NCBI RefSeq assembly: GCF_000025325.1
Contig: NC_013745.1
Location: forward strand, 124,001-188,000
Length of the DNA: 64,000 nt
Direction of reading: 5' to 3'
From: Haloterrigena turkmenica DSM 5511
GTDB taxonomy: Archaea > Halobacteriota > Halobacteria > Halobacteriales > Natrialbaceae
Below, in pieces: positions 1 to 9,047 of this stretch. The notes beneath the pieces were generated by a model. The model did no database searches. It had not been told where the DNA came from and saw only the letters and a list, made by a program, of their open reading frames with translations. Numbering within the stretch: position 1 is the stretch's first letter; each line of letters begins with the position of its first letter. A program made the position numbers and the translations under genes.

Positions 1-129
1 GGAAAGCAGTCCATCGATCAGGATCTCTGCGCTTTGATACCGCTCCTCGTATCATAATTCGTGATTACAGTAGATTGGGAACGCCAAGCATCTATAGCCA
101 TTCGGCAATAAACAGAGACAGCGGCTCTC

Positions 130-771
130 ATGATTACTGCCTTCACAACTTGGCTCCATTCGCAGAGAGGAGACGATAGCGAACGGGCCGCGAACCTCGG
201 TCTCCAACTCGCTATCGCCACTGCGCTCGTCGAAGGAGTCCATCGGCGCGATCCGAGCGTGATCGTCAACGGTATCGTTTCGCTTCTGTTTGCAGCGATA
301 CCGAAATCTCTCGAGAACAGATACGGTGCTCGTTTCCGGCCGTGGCAACGACTGTGGGTCTCGGGAGCGGCGTTGGTCCACACGCTGGGGATGCTGGGTC
401 CGTACGACCGGATCTGGTGGTGGGATCACCTCGCGCATACGCTATCTGGTGTCGTCGTCGCGGGGGCCACAGATATCTCGTTTCGAGCGGAGGCCGAAAA
501 GGACACCCAAGGAAACTCTTTATCGAAGTCTAGACCGGCAGTGATCGTGGGGATAACACTCGGATTCGGTGTTCTCTGGGAGATACTTGAATACACCATC
601 CACGCAATCGCCGATCGGAAAGGGTTCGAACCGCTGCTCGTTCACTACGGACGACTCGACGCGATCGGAGACATCATCTTTGACCTCTTGGGAGCGGGTC
701 TCGTGGTCCTGTTTGGCCGAGACGGACTCTCCAACGTCACTGAATCGATCACCGACGAGAGCGGCGAATGA
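130..771 (+). CDS. Multi-spanning membrane protein resembling YjdF/DUF2238
   Basis: The 213-residue protein has about six hydrophobic segments (roughly 25-40, 45-60, 75-92, 102-115, 137-155, 183-196). Conserved polar patches WWWDHLAH (96-103), WEILEY (149-154) and GDIIFD (180-185) match the D..H / E..E / GD..D pattern of YjdF/DUF2238-like membrane proteins of unknown function. A second member of the same type lies at 16918-17436. The start is the first ATG after an AT-rich leader. Membrane location is clear; no substrate can be assigned. Confidence 0.8.
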   Translation: MITAFTTWLHSQRGDDSERAANLGLQLAIATALVEGVHRRDPSVIVNGIVSLLFAAIPKSLENRYGARFRPWQRLWVSGAALVHTLGMLGPYDRIWWWDHLAHTLSGVVVAGATDISFRAEAEKDTQGNSLSKSRPAVIVGITLGFGVLWEILEYTIHAIADRKGFEPLLVHYGRLDAIGDIIFDLLGAGLVVLFGRDGLSNVTESITDESGE

Positions 772-919
772 TGGTCAACCGTGACCGCGAGAGGGAGCGG
801 AACCCTAGTCGAGTGAGAAATAGTAGACTCATAAATATCGTGTGAATCACTCCAAGGGTAGATCATACCTTGCTAATACTGCCGTCCCTCTCATTATCGT
901 CCGAGTACTGGGATCAAAC

Positions 920-1180
920 ATGGTTGGAGTCAACAAGGTAGAGACGGAGGAAGACTATATCCACGTCCGATTTAGAGATCCGGACCAATTCGACGAAATT
1001 CGGACGCCTGATTGGGCAGAGGATCCCGCCCACTCGGTCTCTGAGGGAAGTGAAGTGCGAATGGGACGGGAAGATGATAGTGACGACTGGAAGGTGGAGT
1101 CCGTTCTCATCAAGAAAAGTGTCGGCGAAGACAAGGCTGAAGAGCAGGCTCGGGATATCGTCGACAAGATCGAGTCGTAA
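920..1180 (+). CDS. Small acidic haloarchaeal protein, function unknown
   Basis: An 86-residue acidic protein opening MVGVNKVETEEDYIHVRFRD. It resembles short soluble haloarchaeal proteins carrying an R-x-P-x-W-A patch (here RTPDWAED) followed by a charged C-terminal helix. The ATG at 920 is chosen over an upstream in-frame GTG (842) because the extra residues look non-coding. No cysteine motif, signal peptide or membrane segment is visible. It sits alone between noncoding stretches. Confidence 0.6.
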   Translation: MVGVNKVETEEDYIHVRFRDPDQFDEIRTPDWAEDPAHSVSEGSEVRMGREDDSDDWKVESVLIKKSVGEDKAEEQARDIVDKIES

Positions 1181-1500
1181 GGACGCCCCAGCTTACATCG
1201 CCACCGTGTTGCGCTAGCCGATCACGACCGCCTGTGGAGTCAAACGGCTGGTACCGTTTTCTAACCAGTCCGCAAACAGCGAGCGATGATAGTAGCATTG
1301 CTGGAGGGAGTACTAACACCGAAAACTGTGGTGGAAGGCTATTTATCGGCTGGTCGCGACACTTCCCGCACACTCGAGAGTGACGTCGTCGACGGGCTCA
1401 CAGCCAGTTCCGCACCACTGACAGCCGTTCCACTCGAGCGTCACCCAGAGACAACCGTCAGATCGTGGCCGGAACGATACCTTTCGCGGCGTCGCCGGCC

Positions 1501-1686
1501 TTGAGCGATGACGGCCTCGACGAGGACCCCCATGAGATCCTCAAGATCTCGCCGGACACCTCAGACGATGTTGTCAAGGCCGTCGCCCATCGGAAGTCGG
1601 CGGACGTCCATCCCGATAGCGATAGTCCCGATACGGAGGAGTACGTCCGGATCCAGAAGGCGAAAGATGCGCTGCTCGAGGGCTGA
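1501..1686 (+). CDS. Short J-domain-like protein (possible fragment)
   Basis: The reading frame carries D-P-H-E-I-L-K-I-S, then a VHPD tetrapeptide and a final helix ending AKDALLEG. This is the helix I / HPD loop / helix III layout of a DnaJ J-domain, compressed to about 61 residues. The start is uncertain: TTG at 1501 or GTG at 1465. A J-domain would stimulate a DnaK ATPase, but no client-binding region or dnaK is nearby. It may be a shortened remnant. Confidence 0.5.
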   Translation: MSDDGLDEDPHEILKISPDTSDDVVKAVAHRKSADVHPDSDSPDTEEYVRIQKAKDALLEG

Positions 1687-2182
1687 CTCTATAGTTTCTC
1701 CGGATACTGCTGATAGTCTTTCTCGGCAACGGGATAGATTCCAGCCTCCGGTTGTACTGTTGGCCAGTATGCTTAATTCCCAATGACCGAATGCACCAAA
1801 TGGCGGGGTGGAGAGTCCGTCGTTGCCGATAGCCTATCCGTTCGAACTGAGACATTCGTAAACGCCCGCCACCGATCGAGGATCGTTCCAACGTCGACCT
1901 ATCCAGCCGACACCTGGTCTTCGATCGACCCCATCCGATTTACTCACTGACCAGTCGGAGGGGGGCTCCAACGCCGATCCGTATTCGGCGTTTCTCGTGC
2001 CTATGAGTGTTATCGGCAAAGTGTCCGAGTTAGTGGGGAAAGTGGATGTGAGTTCTGGAGTGACCAGTTGGGTCCAACCCGGACAGTAGCCAGTATCTGT
2101 GGGACTATAATAAAAGTCGGGAGTGTTTCGAGTCGTGAGTAATTGACTTAGCGCGTTCGGGATAGCGTCGGCGCAACCAAAG
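1687..2182. other. Intergenic stretch, no supported gene
   Basis: About 500 bases with no convincing protein. A TATA-like run (ACTATAATAAAAG, about 2105) lies roughly 75 bases upstream of the regulator at 2183 and could be its promoter. A 28-codon ORF (2004-2090) is too short to call. Confidence 0.4.
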
Positions 2183-2449
2183 ATGATTATGCGCTTTGAC
2201 GCTGACTGGATGTCACGCGCCGATGATCGCATTCTGGAGCATCTTACTGAAGAGGGCCCAGATACCCCCAAGGAAATGGCTGACAGCGATCGTGTATGGT
2301 TCTCGCGGCAACACATCAACGCCCGCTGCAAGACGCTCGTTGAGTACGGCCTCGTCATCCACCTCGGCAACGGCGTCTACGACATCACCCGCGAGGGAGA
2401 GCAGTATCTTACCGGTGATCTCGACGCTCGCGACCTCGAGGCCGACTGA
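2183..2449 (+). CDS. Winged-helix DNA-binding protein, PhiH1-repressor-like
   Basis: An 88-residue protein consisting essentially of one winged-helix domain: helix around DDRILEHLTEEGPDTPKEMA, recognition helix near SRQHINARCKTLVEYGLV, and a wing IHLGNGVYDITREGEQYL. This is the pattern of small haloarchaeal MarR/PhiH1-repressor-like regulators. ATG at 2183 or the second ATG at 2189 could start it. The neighbouring doc locus on the other strand makes a role in a plasmid or virus module possible, but no target is evident. Confidence 0.75.
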   Translation: MIMRFDADWMSRADDRILEHLTEEGPDTPKEMADSDRVWFSRQHINARCKTLVEYGLVIHLGNGVYDITREGEQYLTGDLDARDLEAD

Positions 2450-2536
2450 ACTCAGCTGGCGGCATCCCTAGATAAAAAACGAGCTAGTCGCCAGTCTTGA
2501 ACGACTTCGCATACGGTAGCCTAGAAGAAGGATTCC

Positions 2537-2707
2537 TTACTCGTCTTCGAGCGCTGCGTAGATCTCCGCGTGGCGGCGTCCGTCAAGCTTTCCCATTTCG
2601 AGGGCGATTTCGTGACGTTCGGCGTCGCTCTCGGCCGCCTGATACCGCTCGTATAGCTGACGGACCTCATCGTCGACCGTCGGCGAGGAATCGGTGCTGG
2701 ACGCCAT
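2537..2707 (-). CDS. 56-residue acidic protein beside the doc toxin
   Basis: The reverse strand encodes MASSTDSSPTVDDEVRQLYE followed by a charged helical segment and the ending AALEDE. It lies 33 bases downstream of the doc remnant and in the same direction. Small charged proteins next to Fic/Doc toxins are often antitoxins, although the antitoxin usually precedes doc, so the role is inferred. The protein is almost entirely predicted helix and has no DNA-binding motif that I can see. Confidence 0.55.
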   Translation of the reverse strand: MASSTDSSPTVDDEVRQLYERYQAAESDAERHEIALEMGKLDGRRHAEIYAALEDE

Positions 2708-2740
2708 CGTTCTGTTGAAGATACTCTGTGTGTCCCTTTA

Positions 2741-3378
2741 TCAGTTGCGACGAGCGCACGCCCGGAAGTAGATGACTGCAGTGTCTGTGTCGACCGCGGC
2801 TTCATCGGTTGCGAAGCGATGCAAGAGGGCTCGGATTTCATCACCGTAGTCAAACGTGTATCCGTTCAGCATATAGAAGACGACCACCGTTCGAAGCGCC
2901 GTTCGCTTGTTCCCGTCGACGAACGGATGATCCGCAACGAGCAACCGCATCAGATGGACCGCTTTTTCATGGATCGTCTCGGGCACCTCCCCGAAGAACC
3001 CTTCCGAGATGTACTGCAATGCGGAGGCAATCGCGTCCTCTGACCGAACTCCAGGTTCAGTAGTGTCGCCTTCTGCCACGATCTGCTCGTGGAGATCGAG
3101 GATGAGTTCGACGGCACTGTCTAGTTACGCGCTTCTGATGTAGAACGGTGTTTCAGCGCCTGTCGAAGCAGTACCGTATGCTATCGGATCATCACTTCTT
3201 CTGAGACGTTTGCTGAAGCAGTCGACTGTTCGCCGCTCGTGGAACAGGATCTCGTTATCTCAGATTACAGACGGTGGTTTCACAACCGATCCCGTCACTT
3301 CGTCATCGTCCTCTCTTGTGGTTTCCCTTATCTAGACAGTGCCAGTTCGACAGAGGGATACGCGACGTCGTCAGTCAC
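2741..3378 (-). pseudogene. doc: doc (Fic/Doc family toxin), split by a MITE
   Basis: The C-terminal part contains HPFVDGNKRTA, the Doc variant of the Fic motif. This family phosphorylates EF-Tu-type targets. Reading from GTG at 3378 gives VTDDVAYPS and then runs straight into the MITE. Removing the 231-base element plus one 8-base target copy leaves 399 bases, exactly 133 codons in frame, with VTDDVAYPS joining VELILDLHEQIV. The gene was therefore intact before insertion. An internal GTG (3079) could still start a 112-residue product lacking the N-terminus. Confidence 0.85.
3113..3343. mobile_element. MITE inserted in doc, 231 bp
   Basis: The ends are perfect inverted repeats: GGCACTGTCTAG at the left and CTAGACAGTGCC at the right. 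Identical 8-bp direct repeats AGTTCGAC flank it at 3105-3112 and 3344-3351. The interior has no ORF. An 8-bp duplication suits mobilisation by an IS6-type transposase, which is an inference. A related copy lies at 5685-5913. Confidence 0.9.
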
Positions 3379-3460
3379 ATACCTGACTTTCTCATGCCGC
3401 CCGTTAATCGTTTCTCAACCGTCGGGCTCAGTCCTCTTTGTCGTCGACAGCGTATAATGC

Positions 3461-4126
3461 CTAGTCGTCGATATCCTCTACACCGAACCGGTTGTTCGCT
3501 GTCCGCGTGCTTTCGTGGAACTCGGCTAGATCGACACTATCTTCGGCAGCGCCAAGGGCCTCGATATCAGCAATTGATCCACCTGCGTCCTCGATATCGA
3601 AGTACTGGTGAACGACCGGCCAGAGCGCCCGCAGGACACTCTCCGCGGCCAGCGGCGAAATATCGAGATCTCGGGCTATCAGACGGTGGGTCACTTCGCC
3701 ACGTTCGCGGGCGACCGTGTAGGTGAGCGCCGTTGCGAGGCCATCGACGCCGTGGCGATCAACGTACGTGTTGATGTCGTCATCAGTTTGGCGCCGGCCA
3801 ACGGCATCGATTAGCGCCGGCGTAATCGTATATTTGCGGTCACCGGCAGCTGCAGTCACCGTCAGCTTGATTTTCAGAGCGACGTACCGTCGTGGCTGTT
3901 TATCATGGGTGACCTCAATGACGTCAGCGTTGACGAGCCGATTGACGTAGGTATATGCTGTCTCCTCCAGGAGTTCGAGATCGCCTTTGACTTCTTGGAC
4001 GGTCGCCTCGCCTTCGCGAGCAAGATATGAATACAGCCGGGCAAGCTGTGGCTCCTCCAGCAGGTCCGCAACCAAGAGAAACTCGCGGATGATGTCTCTA
4101 TTAGCTCGATTCGATGCGCGTGGCAT
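3461..4126 (-). CDS. Haloarchaeal HTH transcriptional regulator
   Basis: A 221-residue protein starting MPRASNRANRDIIREFLLVA (in-frame upstream codons exist to 4150 but look non-native). The N-terminal third is a winged helix: LARLYSYLAREGEATVQEVK, then TAYTYVNRLVNADVIEVTHD. The middle carries SPLAAESVLRALWPV in a second helical domain, and the C-terminus is acidic. It matches large haloarchaeal regulators described only as HTH domain proteins (DUF7437-like). No effector is recognisable. Confidence 0.7.
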   Translation of the reverse strand: MPRASNRANRDIIREFLLVADLLEEPQLARLYSYLAREGEATVQEVKGDLELLEETAYTYVNRLVNADVIEVTHDKQPRRYVALKIKLTVTAAAGDRKYTITPALIDAVGRRQTDDDINTYVDRHGVDGLATALTYTVARERGEVTHRLIARDLDISPLAAESVLRALWPVVHQYFDIEDAGGSIADIEALGAAEDSVDLAEFHESTRTANNRFGVEDIDD

Positions 4127-4217
4127 AGCACTCTTGACCACTATTGTCACGGAACTCTAAACTGATTTGGGGTTACTCCACTGGCGTCGCGATAAGGTGC
4201 TCCTCGAGGTCGCACGG

Positions 4218-4349
4218 TCAGTACGTGGCTGGCCTACAGGGACTACAACGGACACAGAGTTGGATCGGGCCTTCGACCGAGTTCCACTCGGAACCGCGTG
4301 AGCCGGACGAGACGTCGTAGAAGGCGCAGGCAACAAGCGTCTGCTGCAT
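4218..4349 (-). CDS. Short cysteine-containing ORF coupled to a decayed gene
   Basis: It encodes 43 residues starting MQQTLVACAFYDVSSGSRGS and ending with a C-x2-C-x3-C cluster (LCVRCSPCRPATY). Its ATG overlaps the TGA of the upstream pseudogene (shared A of TGATG), which suggests translational coupling in the ancestral operon. It may itself be truncated. Function unknown. Confidence 0.4.
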   Translation of the reverse strand: MQQTLVACAFYDVSSGSRGSEWNSVEGPIQLCVRCSPCRPATY

Positions 4350-4631
4350 CACTCGTCCTCCTCGTCGGTGTCGCGGGCGGCCGTCCAGCCCAGTGGAAGA
4401 CGGTCAATTGGGTGGTTGAGTCGAAAGTGGTGCTACTCGGCTCGTGGACGAGGACTCAGTCCTCGGGAACGGGTGTAGCGACATCTGCGTCGACGAGTTC
4501 ACTGACCAGGTTGTGAGCCGTCGCGTCGTCGATGTCTCCCGTTGCACAGCAGCGGAATCACGGTTCTGAGCAAGAAGTGTTTGTTCGAACTGTTCATAGT
4601 CGGCACTCGTATCGTCGAGGGGATCAAACAT
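4349..4631 (-). pseudogene. Decayed small haloarchaeal gene (two frameshifts, one stop)
   Basis: The frame opens MFDPLDDTSADYEQFEQTLL, then continues after a frameshift as GDIDDATAHNLVSELVDADV. It meets TGA where CGA is expected, goes on VLVHEPSS..FDSTTQLTVF, and after another shift ends GWTAARDTDEEDE. The pieces align end to end as one short haloarchaeal protein of about 90 residues that I recall as common on plasmids, function unknown. Confidence 0.65.
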
Positions 4632-4738
4632 GGTGAATCTCGCCGGGCACGCGAGAGCGCGCCTCGCACCTCATGGCGCCGACAGACTCATCGTCGGTAG
4701 CAGGTGGGGTGGTGAAGCAGGCCCCAAGCTTCCGGAGT

Positions 4739-4749
4739 GTTAACCAACA
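4739..4749 (+). promoter_or_regulatory. Single TTAACCAACA half-site
   Basis: GTTAACCAACA matches one arm of the long palindromes at 19660 and 46274. Here no second arm follows. It lies about 72 bases upstream of the response-regulator start. Chance occurrence cannot be excluded. Confidence 0.3.
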
Positions 4750-4789
4750 ATTTGAGATCACTTCGGGGTAATAGGCATCTCACCGAATT

Positions 4790-4797
4790 TCTTATAC
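4790..4797 (+). promoter_or_regulatory. TATA element for a leaderless response-regulator transcript
   Basis: TTCTTATACC is centred about 27 bases before the ATG at 4821. That spacing is expected for an archaeal promoter whose transcript starts at or next to the start codon. Confidence 0.5.
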
Positions 4798-4820
4798 CGA
4801 TTCACCCGGAGTACCATACT

Positions 4821-5261
4821 ATGGGAAGTGGCTCATCAGAGGCGGTAATACTGCTGGTAGAAGACAACCCTGGCGATATTCGTCTCATCGAAGAAGCCTT
4901 CTCAGACGGTAACATCGGAAACACACTCACTACCGTCACTGATGGCCAAGCAGCACTCGACTTTATTTATCAACGCGGCGAGTACGAAGACGCTCCCCGA
5001 CCAGACATTGTACTGCTTGACCTAAACCTGCCAAAAGTAGACGGTGAGGACGTTCTACACGAGATCAAACATCACCCAGAACTAGATCAGGTGCCAGTGA
5101 TTGTCCTGACCGGGATGGATGAAGGCTTGATTGAATCCCGGGATCTCGATCATGATGCAGACGAAGATGCAGTGCTCGAAAAACCGGTTGATCCCGGCGA
5201 GTTCGTTGAGCTAATTCGGTCGTTCGAGCAGTTTCGGTTAGCAGTTATGCGAGTGGACTGA
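4821..5261 (+). CDS. Single-domain response regulator (CheY-like)
   Basis: A 146-residue receiver domain with no output domain. The acidic pair E14-D15 (VEDNPGD), phospho-acceptor D67 (VLLDLNLPK), T97 (VLTG) and K121 (LEKPVDP) are all present, so it should accept phosphate from a histidine kinase. Haloarchaea carry many such stand-alone receivers. No kinase gene lies nearby, so the partner is encoded elsewhere. The ATG at 4821 is preferred to an in-frame TTG at 4737 because a TATA box is correctly placed and family members start here. Confidence 0.9.
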   Translation: MGSGSSEAVILLVEDNPGDIRLIEEAFSDGNIGNTLTTVTDGQAALDFIYQRGEYEDAPRPDIVLLDLNLPKVDGEDVLHEIKHHPELDQVPVIVLTGMDEGLIESRDLDHDADEDAVLEKPVDPGEFVELIRSFEQFRLAVMRVD

Positions 5262-5284
5262 CGAGAACAGCTTCTGTGGTAAGT

Positions 5285-5575
5285 CCTTGGCCTGTACTTC
5301 CCGTTTGTCAGGTAGTCACAGAGAGGGTATAGGAACGTTTCTCAGACACTCTGTGTTCCAGCGTATTACTGAACTCGAGTTCATGCTTGAACTCCACAGC
5401 AGTAGGGGACTGTCAATTGCGAGCTCCAGTTCAATGGGACTGTCACCACGTGCAGCCCCCGACGGGCTCCAGAGGTACCAAAACGACTGAAAACAACGGC
5501 TCTGGTGAAACCATCAACTGGTGATCGGTTTGGCACCCTCAGCGATAAGTGCAGACGAAGTAGATATCACCAGCC
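5285..5575 (+). repeat. Dispersed repeat, about 290 bp (copy 1)
   Basis: This noncoding block begins CCTGTACTTCCCGTTTGTC, contains GGACTGTC boxes at 5407 and 5437, and ends with a CCCTCAGCGATAAGTGCAG stretch. Related copies lie at 26830-27080, 32148-32220 (5' part only) and 37650-37815 (3' part). It sits directly after the response-regulator stop. No open reading frame is shared between copies. Confidence 0.7.
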
Positions 5576-5684
5576 AGGTGAACGCTCGCTCCCATCCCAC
5601 CGATGGTGTTTCGTTGTTAGTTGTCGAACTCTACATTTATCCGGTCTGATCCGACTTCTTGGCCTTGAGAACGGTATTTCGGAG

Positions 5685-5913
5685 GACACGGTCTAGTTAC
5701 GCGATTTTGACGTAAAACGGTGTTTCAGCGGCCGTTATCCGCTTATGATGAGATCAGTGACCATCTCCTCTCGGGAGATGTGAACTGAAGCAGTCGAATT
5801 TTCGCCGCTCAGAGAACAGCGTCCCTTTGTATCATGTTCTATAGAGGTTTCACAGCCGGTATCGTCCCTTCATCGTTTTCACGTCTTGCGGTTTCCCTTA
5901 TCTAGACAGTGCG
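5685..5913. mobile_element. Second, diverged MITE copy
   Basis: The left end CACGGTCTAGTTACGCG and the right end CCCTTATCTAGACAGTGC match the doc-inserted MITE, as do several internal stretches (AAACGGTGTTTCAGCG, GGTTTCCCTTATCTAGAC). No flanking target duplication is visible, so it is older or rearranged. Confidence 0.75.
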
Positions 5914-6122
5914 GCAGATGGAGCTGGATACTCAATCGCATCAGCTCGTGCGGTGTCGCCTCGCGGTCCACAAAATCTAATTGAATGCCGCTACTAGAGC
6001 CGTTGAGGCGGATGAATTCTGGCAGGGACACCTAGAATTCTGACCCCCTCGCTTTTCAGACCGTATCTGCACAGTGCCCAGGTCTCCAACGGACTTAAAC
6101 GGGTAACTCACCAACTATCAAT

Positions 6123-6656
6123 ATGTCATCGATCGATCTCACAGCGAGCCAGAAGAAGATTCTGCGTGCGCTGACGAACCTCCACAAGAAGTCCGAGGAC
6201 ACAGTCAAAGGTGAAGATATCGCTGAGCAGGTCGACCGTAATCCAGGGACGATTCGTAATCAGATGCAGAGTCTGAAGGCACTCCAACTAGTCGAGGGTG
6301 TTCCTGGACCGAAAGGGGGATACAAACCGACGGTGACAGCTTACGAGACTCTTGAAATCCAGCAGATGGATGAGCCCGCAACTGTTCCTCTCGAGCACGA
6401 GGGCAAGCACCTTGAGGACATTATCATTGAAGAGATCGACCTCTCGAGTGTCCACCATCCTGAACTGTGCCGAGCGGAAGTCCACATTCAGGGCTCGATC
6501 GACGCCTTTCACGAGGGTGATACGGTCACTGTCGGCCCGACTCCACTCTCAAAACTCACGGTTGAGGGCACCGTCGACGGCAAGGATGACACAAACAATA
6601 TCCTCATTCTGAAGATCGACAATATGGTCACGCCGACCGAAGAATTGGCTCACTAA
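6123..6656 (+). CDS. Winged-helix regulator with a C-terminal beta domain
   Basis: A 177-residue protein. Residues 5-75 form a winged helix (SQKKILRALTNL, IAEQVDRNPGTIRNQMQSLK, LVEGVPGPKGGYKPT). Residues 95-170 form a separate beta-rich region (ILILKIDNMV near the end). This two-domain layout is typical of haloarchaeal Rrf2/MarR-like regulators of unknown ligand. A TTAAACG element about 28 bases before the ATG suggests a leaderless transcript. Flanking genes give no functional hint. Confidence 0.75.
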   Translation: MSSIDLTASQKKILRALTNLHKKSEDTVKGEDIAEQVDRNPGTIRNQMQSLKALQLVEGVPGPKGGYKPTVTAYETLEIQQMDEPATVPLEHEGKHLEDIIIEEIDLSSVHHPELCRAEVHIQGSIDAFHEGDTVTVGPTPLSKLTVEGTVDGKDDTNNILILKIDNMVTPTEELAH

Positions 6657-6709
6657 GAATCAGTCACTACAGTTCTGTCTAGAGAACAGGAACGCTTCTC
6701 GGCTTGAGG

Positions 6710-6919
6710 TCACTCTTCTACAATGGATTGTTCAAGTGTGAATCCGCACTCGAGATTGAGAACGAGCACCTTTTGCTCGCTTCCGTAGCAATCTGAATCG
6801 TAGTCCTGCAGTTTGGCGATCCCTTCCCGGAGTTCGCGTCCCTGGGTCGGTGAGATGTTTGCTGTTTCTTTGAGCGTACCTTCGGTCAGTTCTGTGCTCT
6901 CGATTGCACTGGTGATCAC
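6710..6919 (-). CDS. Small hypothetical protein
   Basis: A 69-residue reading frame from GTG: ITSAIESTELTEGTLKETA, then a helical middle and GFTLEQSIVEE at the end. Composition is acidic and protein-like, and the gene faces the preceding regulator. An AACTAGACAGT stretch just upstream (about 6926) matches the MITE end sequence, so its promoter may have been rearranged. Function unknown. Confidence 0.45.
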   Translation of the reverse strand: MITSAIESTELTEGTLKETANISPTQGRELREGIAKLQDYDSDCYGSEQKVLVLNLECGFTLEQSIVEE

Positions 6920-7153
6920 TACTGAACTAGACAGTATCTATCGATATTCTGTATAGCGTATTTTAAAATCTTCATACTCTAGTTAATAGATTGGTACGCT
7001 AATTAGATTACCTTTTGGCCAAGAAATAGGTACTCGTGGCTGTAGCGTCACCTCCAGACAGGTTCTCAGCGAGAAAAAGGCCTCACAGATATCGTGAACA
7101 GTCTGGAGACGCCATTCACATACAACTACAGAAGACAGCGAAGAACAGCGACA

Positions 7154-7420
7154 TTACTCGATGTCAAGGCTGTATAGGCGCTTGCGGGCGTCCGAGAACG
7201 AAACTCGAGAGTCGACGACGTTCTCATCGTCGAGCCGATTCAGGCCGTAGCGAACCGTCCGGGCTGGCAGAAGCGTTTCGTCGGCGATCTGTTGCTGGGT
7301 CATTGTATCGTTGTACTCAAGGACTTTTGCGACGAGTTTGGCGCTCGGTGGCAGGTCGCGGATGTCGTCCCATGACCCCTTTTGAGTAGTTTTCTGATGC
7401 AGCGATTCTGACGTACCCAT
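7154..7420 (-). CDS. Conserved haloarchaeal winged-helix (MarR-type) regulator
   Basis: An 88-residue protein beginning MGTSESLHQ. The core WDDIRDLPPSAKLVAKVLEY, then TQQQIADETLLPARTVRYGL and RVSFSDARKRLYSL, is nearly identical in plan to a small HTH protein found across haloarchaea. The recognition helix is TLLPARTVRYGLNRL. The internal ATG at 7420 fits family length better than 7429. Likely a DNA-binding repressor or nucleoid-type regulator; targets unknown. Confidence 0.85.
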   Translation of the reverse strand: MGTSESLHQKTTQKGSWDDIRDLPPSAKLVAKVLEYNDTMTQQQIADETLLPARTVRYGLNRLDDENVVDSRVSFSDARKRLYSLDIE

Positions 7421-7689
7421 TCTATACACTCCATTTCAAATACAGTGCGATAATATTTTCTATCCTATTATATGCTTATCGGTTATATAGCGGGCGCAAG
7501 TTCATCTATCTGAAACCCCGTGAAGCAGGGCACTGCTAGATTGAGGCTGAACTCCAGATTGACGTAACGAGTTCTTCGGACGTACCGTTTTTGGAGTCTC
7601 TCGTCGATGGCATGGGGAATCTCACTGCTCTCGCACGAACCACGCTCAACGGCCATTTGGGCTACTCTGAACGGAACAACAATTCAATC

Positions 7690-8240
7690 TAGCAGTGCCA
7701 CACGACCAAAACAATCAGATTGCTATGGAAATCTGGTATCTTCCTCACGTGATCTCGAGTGGACTGTCCATCGTGCGTGTTCCAGGTCGACTGTCCACCG
7801 GTCGCCAGCAGCAGCGGCCGCGGTGCGGTGCTGGGCGTTCGCCACAATCCTGCCCGTTCGGGCATCGGTCGCCAACCCGCTCGTTTCGCTCTTCGAACGT
7901 CTGCGGCCGATCCTCACGTCCCTCTTCGGCTCTGATCCACTGGATAGCTGCTGATTTCCCTGTCCGATTGTCGTGAGGACGCGCTGATCGACTCGGAATC
8001 TTCGATAGCGTCGGGATCGTCCGGGACTACGTCCACACCGAGTCCGGCCTCGACGAGAGCCAGATCGATATCGTCTTCTCGGACCTCGTCTGGATCTTCG
8101 AGTTTCGGGTGACTGCCCGAGAGCATTATCGCCGCGATCGTCTCGCGAAACCCTCGATCCTCCGCCGGGAGTACGTCACGACGACACGCGAGATCTTCGA
8201 CCGCCTCGTCGAACCAGACGACTGCCCCGGGAACCCTCAT
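7690..8240 (-). pseudogene. Decayed gene block A (repeated at 38.3 kb)
   Basis: ATG at 8240 overlaps the stop of the upstream gene and opens MRVPGAVVWFDEAVEDL, then DIDLALVEAGLGVDVVPDDP, ending QSRRGT at 7914. A second overlapping frame below reads RTGKSAAIQWIRAE and QTFEERNERVGD. Both frames occur again at 38345-38855. The tight overlaps and short acidic products recall a head-tail gene row of a tailed provirus, but I recognise no specific family. Confidence 0.5.
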
Positions 8241-8990
8241 TACTCACATCCTCCGTCTGTTGCCACTGCCTTGCGACCAGCCTCAAGCACCTCGAACTGG
8301 TCATCGACGTCCACGAGGTCATCGGGCTCGCCATCGCCCAGACCGAGTGTCTCGATCACAGTCTCGATCTCCTCATTGGTCACTCTCTTGACCGCCTCGC
8401 CAGATATCGTGTTCGTCTCGTCGATCTCACCAGGGTATTGCGCCCGTGCGACCTTGTTCTGAACGACGGTCTCGAGAGTGGGTTCGGGGACCTCCTCAAC
8501 ATCGACGTCTTCGAGTTCCTCGAGTGTCGACTCGAGCTACTCTTGGCCGCTCTCATCCGGGTTTCGGCACCTCGATCAGCCTTGCTCTCGGTCTCAGACT
8601 CGATCTCGATCGCGAGGTGTCCGATAATCTCGAGTGCGTGGTCGTTCGCAGTCTCAGCAGCCAGGACACGACGCTTGTCTACTCTCAGGGCATCGTCGTC
8701 CTCGTTGTACGAGAATCCCGGCGAATCGGCGATCTCGCGCATGTATCCCCTGCGTTGTTGTAGGCGAGTCCGTTGATTCCGACTGCCTCGTCCTTAGTGT
8801 ACTGGTATCGCGCCACCATAGCCCACGGGGCAACGAACGGATCGCCGAGATCCTAGCCGACGAAGTGTTCGGCCAGCGTCGGCGTCTCATGCCCGCCTGA
8901 AGGGGGAAATCCGCGAACCCGCTGGAGAACCGGTCAGACTTCATTGTCGCCGGCCCGGTGTTCGGATCTTGCAATGGGGATATTCGTGCC
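8240..8990 (-). pseudogene. Multiply frameshifted gene of possible provirus origin
   Basis: Segments that join across frames read FSSGFADFPLQAG, HETPTLAEHFVG (then TAG), VARYQYTKDEAVGINGLAYN, MREIADSPGFSYNEDDDALR, a charged helix, and finally VEEVPEPTLETVVQNKVARA through ATDGGCE at 8240. At least three shifts and one stop interrupt it. Only the order and protein-like quality of the pieces support a single ancestral gene. A phage structural role is a guess based on the following overlapped gene. Confidence 0.45.
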
Positions 8991-9047
8991 AATCTTCTTC
9001 GTCAGTGTCAGCTTCGAACCAGAGTATGCTATTGAGTTGGCTCTGGG

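Noticed and set aside
5287-5700. Small forward ORFs after the response regulator
   Set aside because: They lie in the dispersed repeat and are not conserved between its copies.
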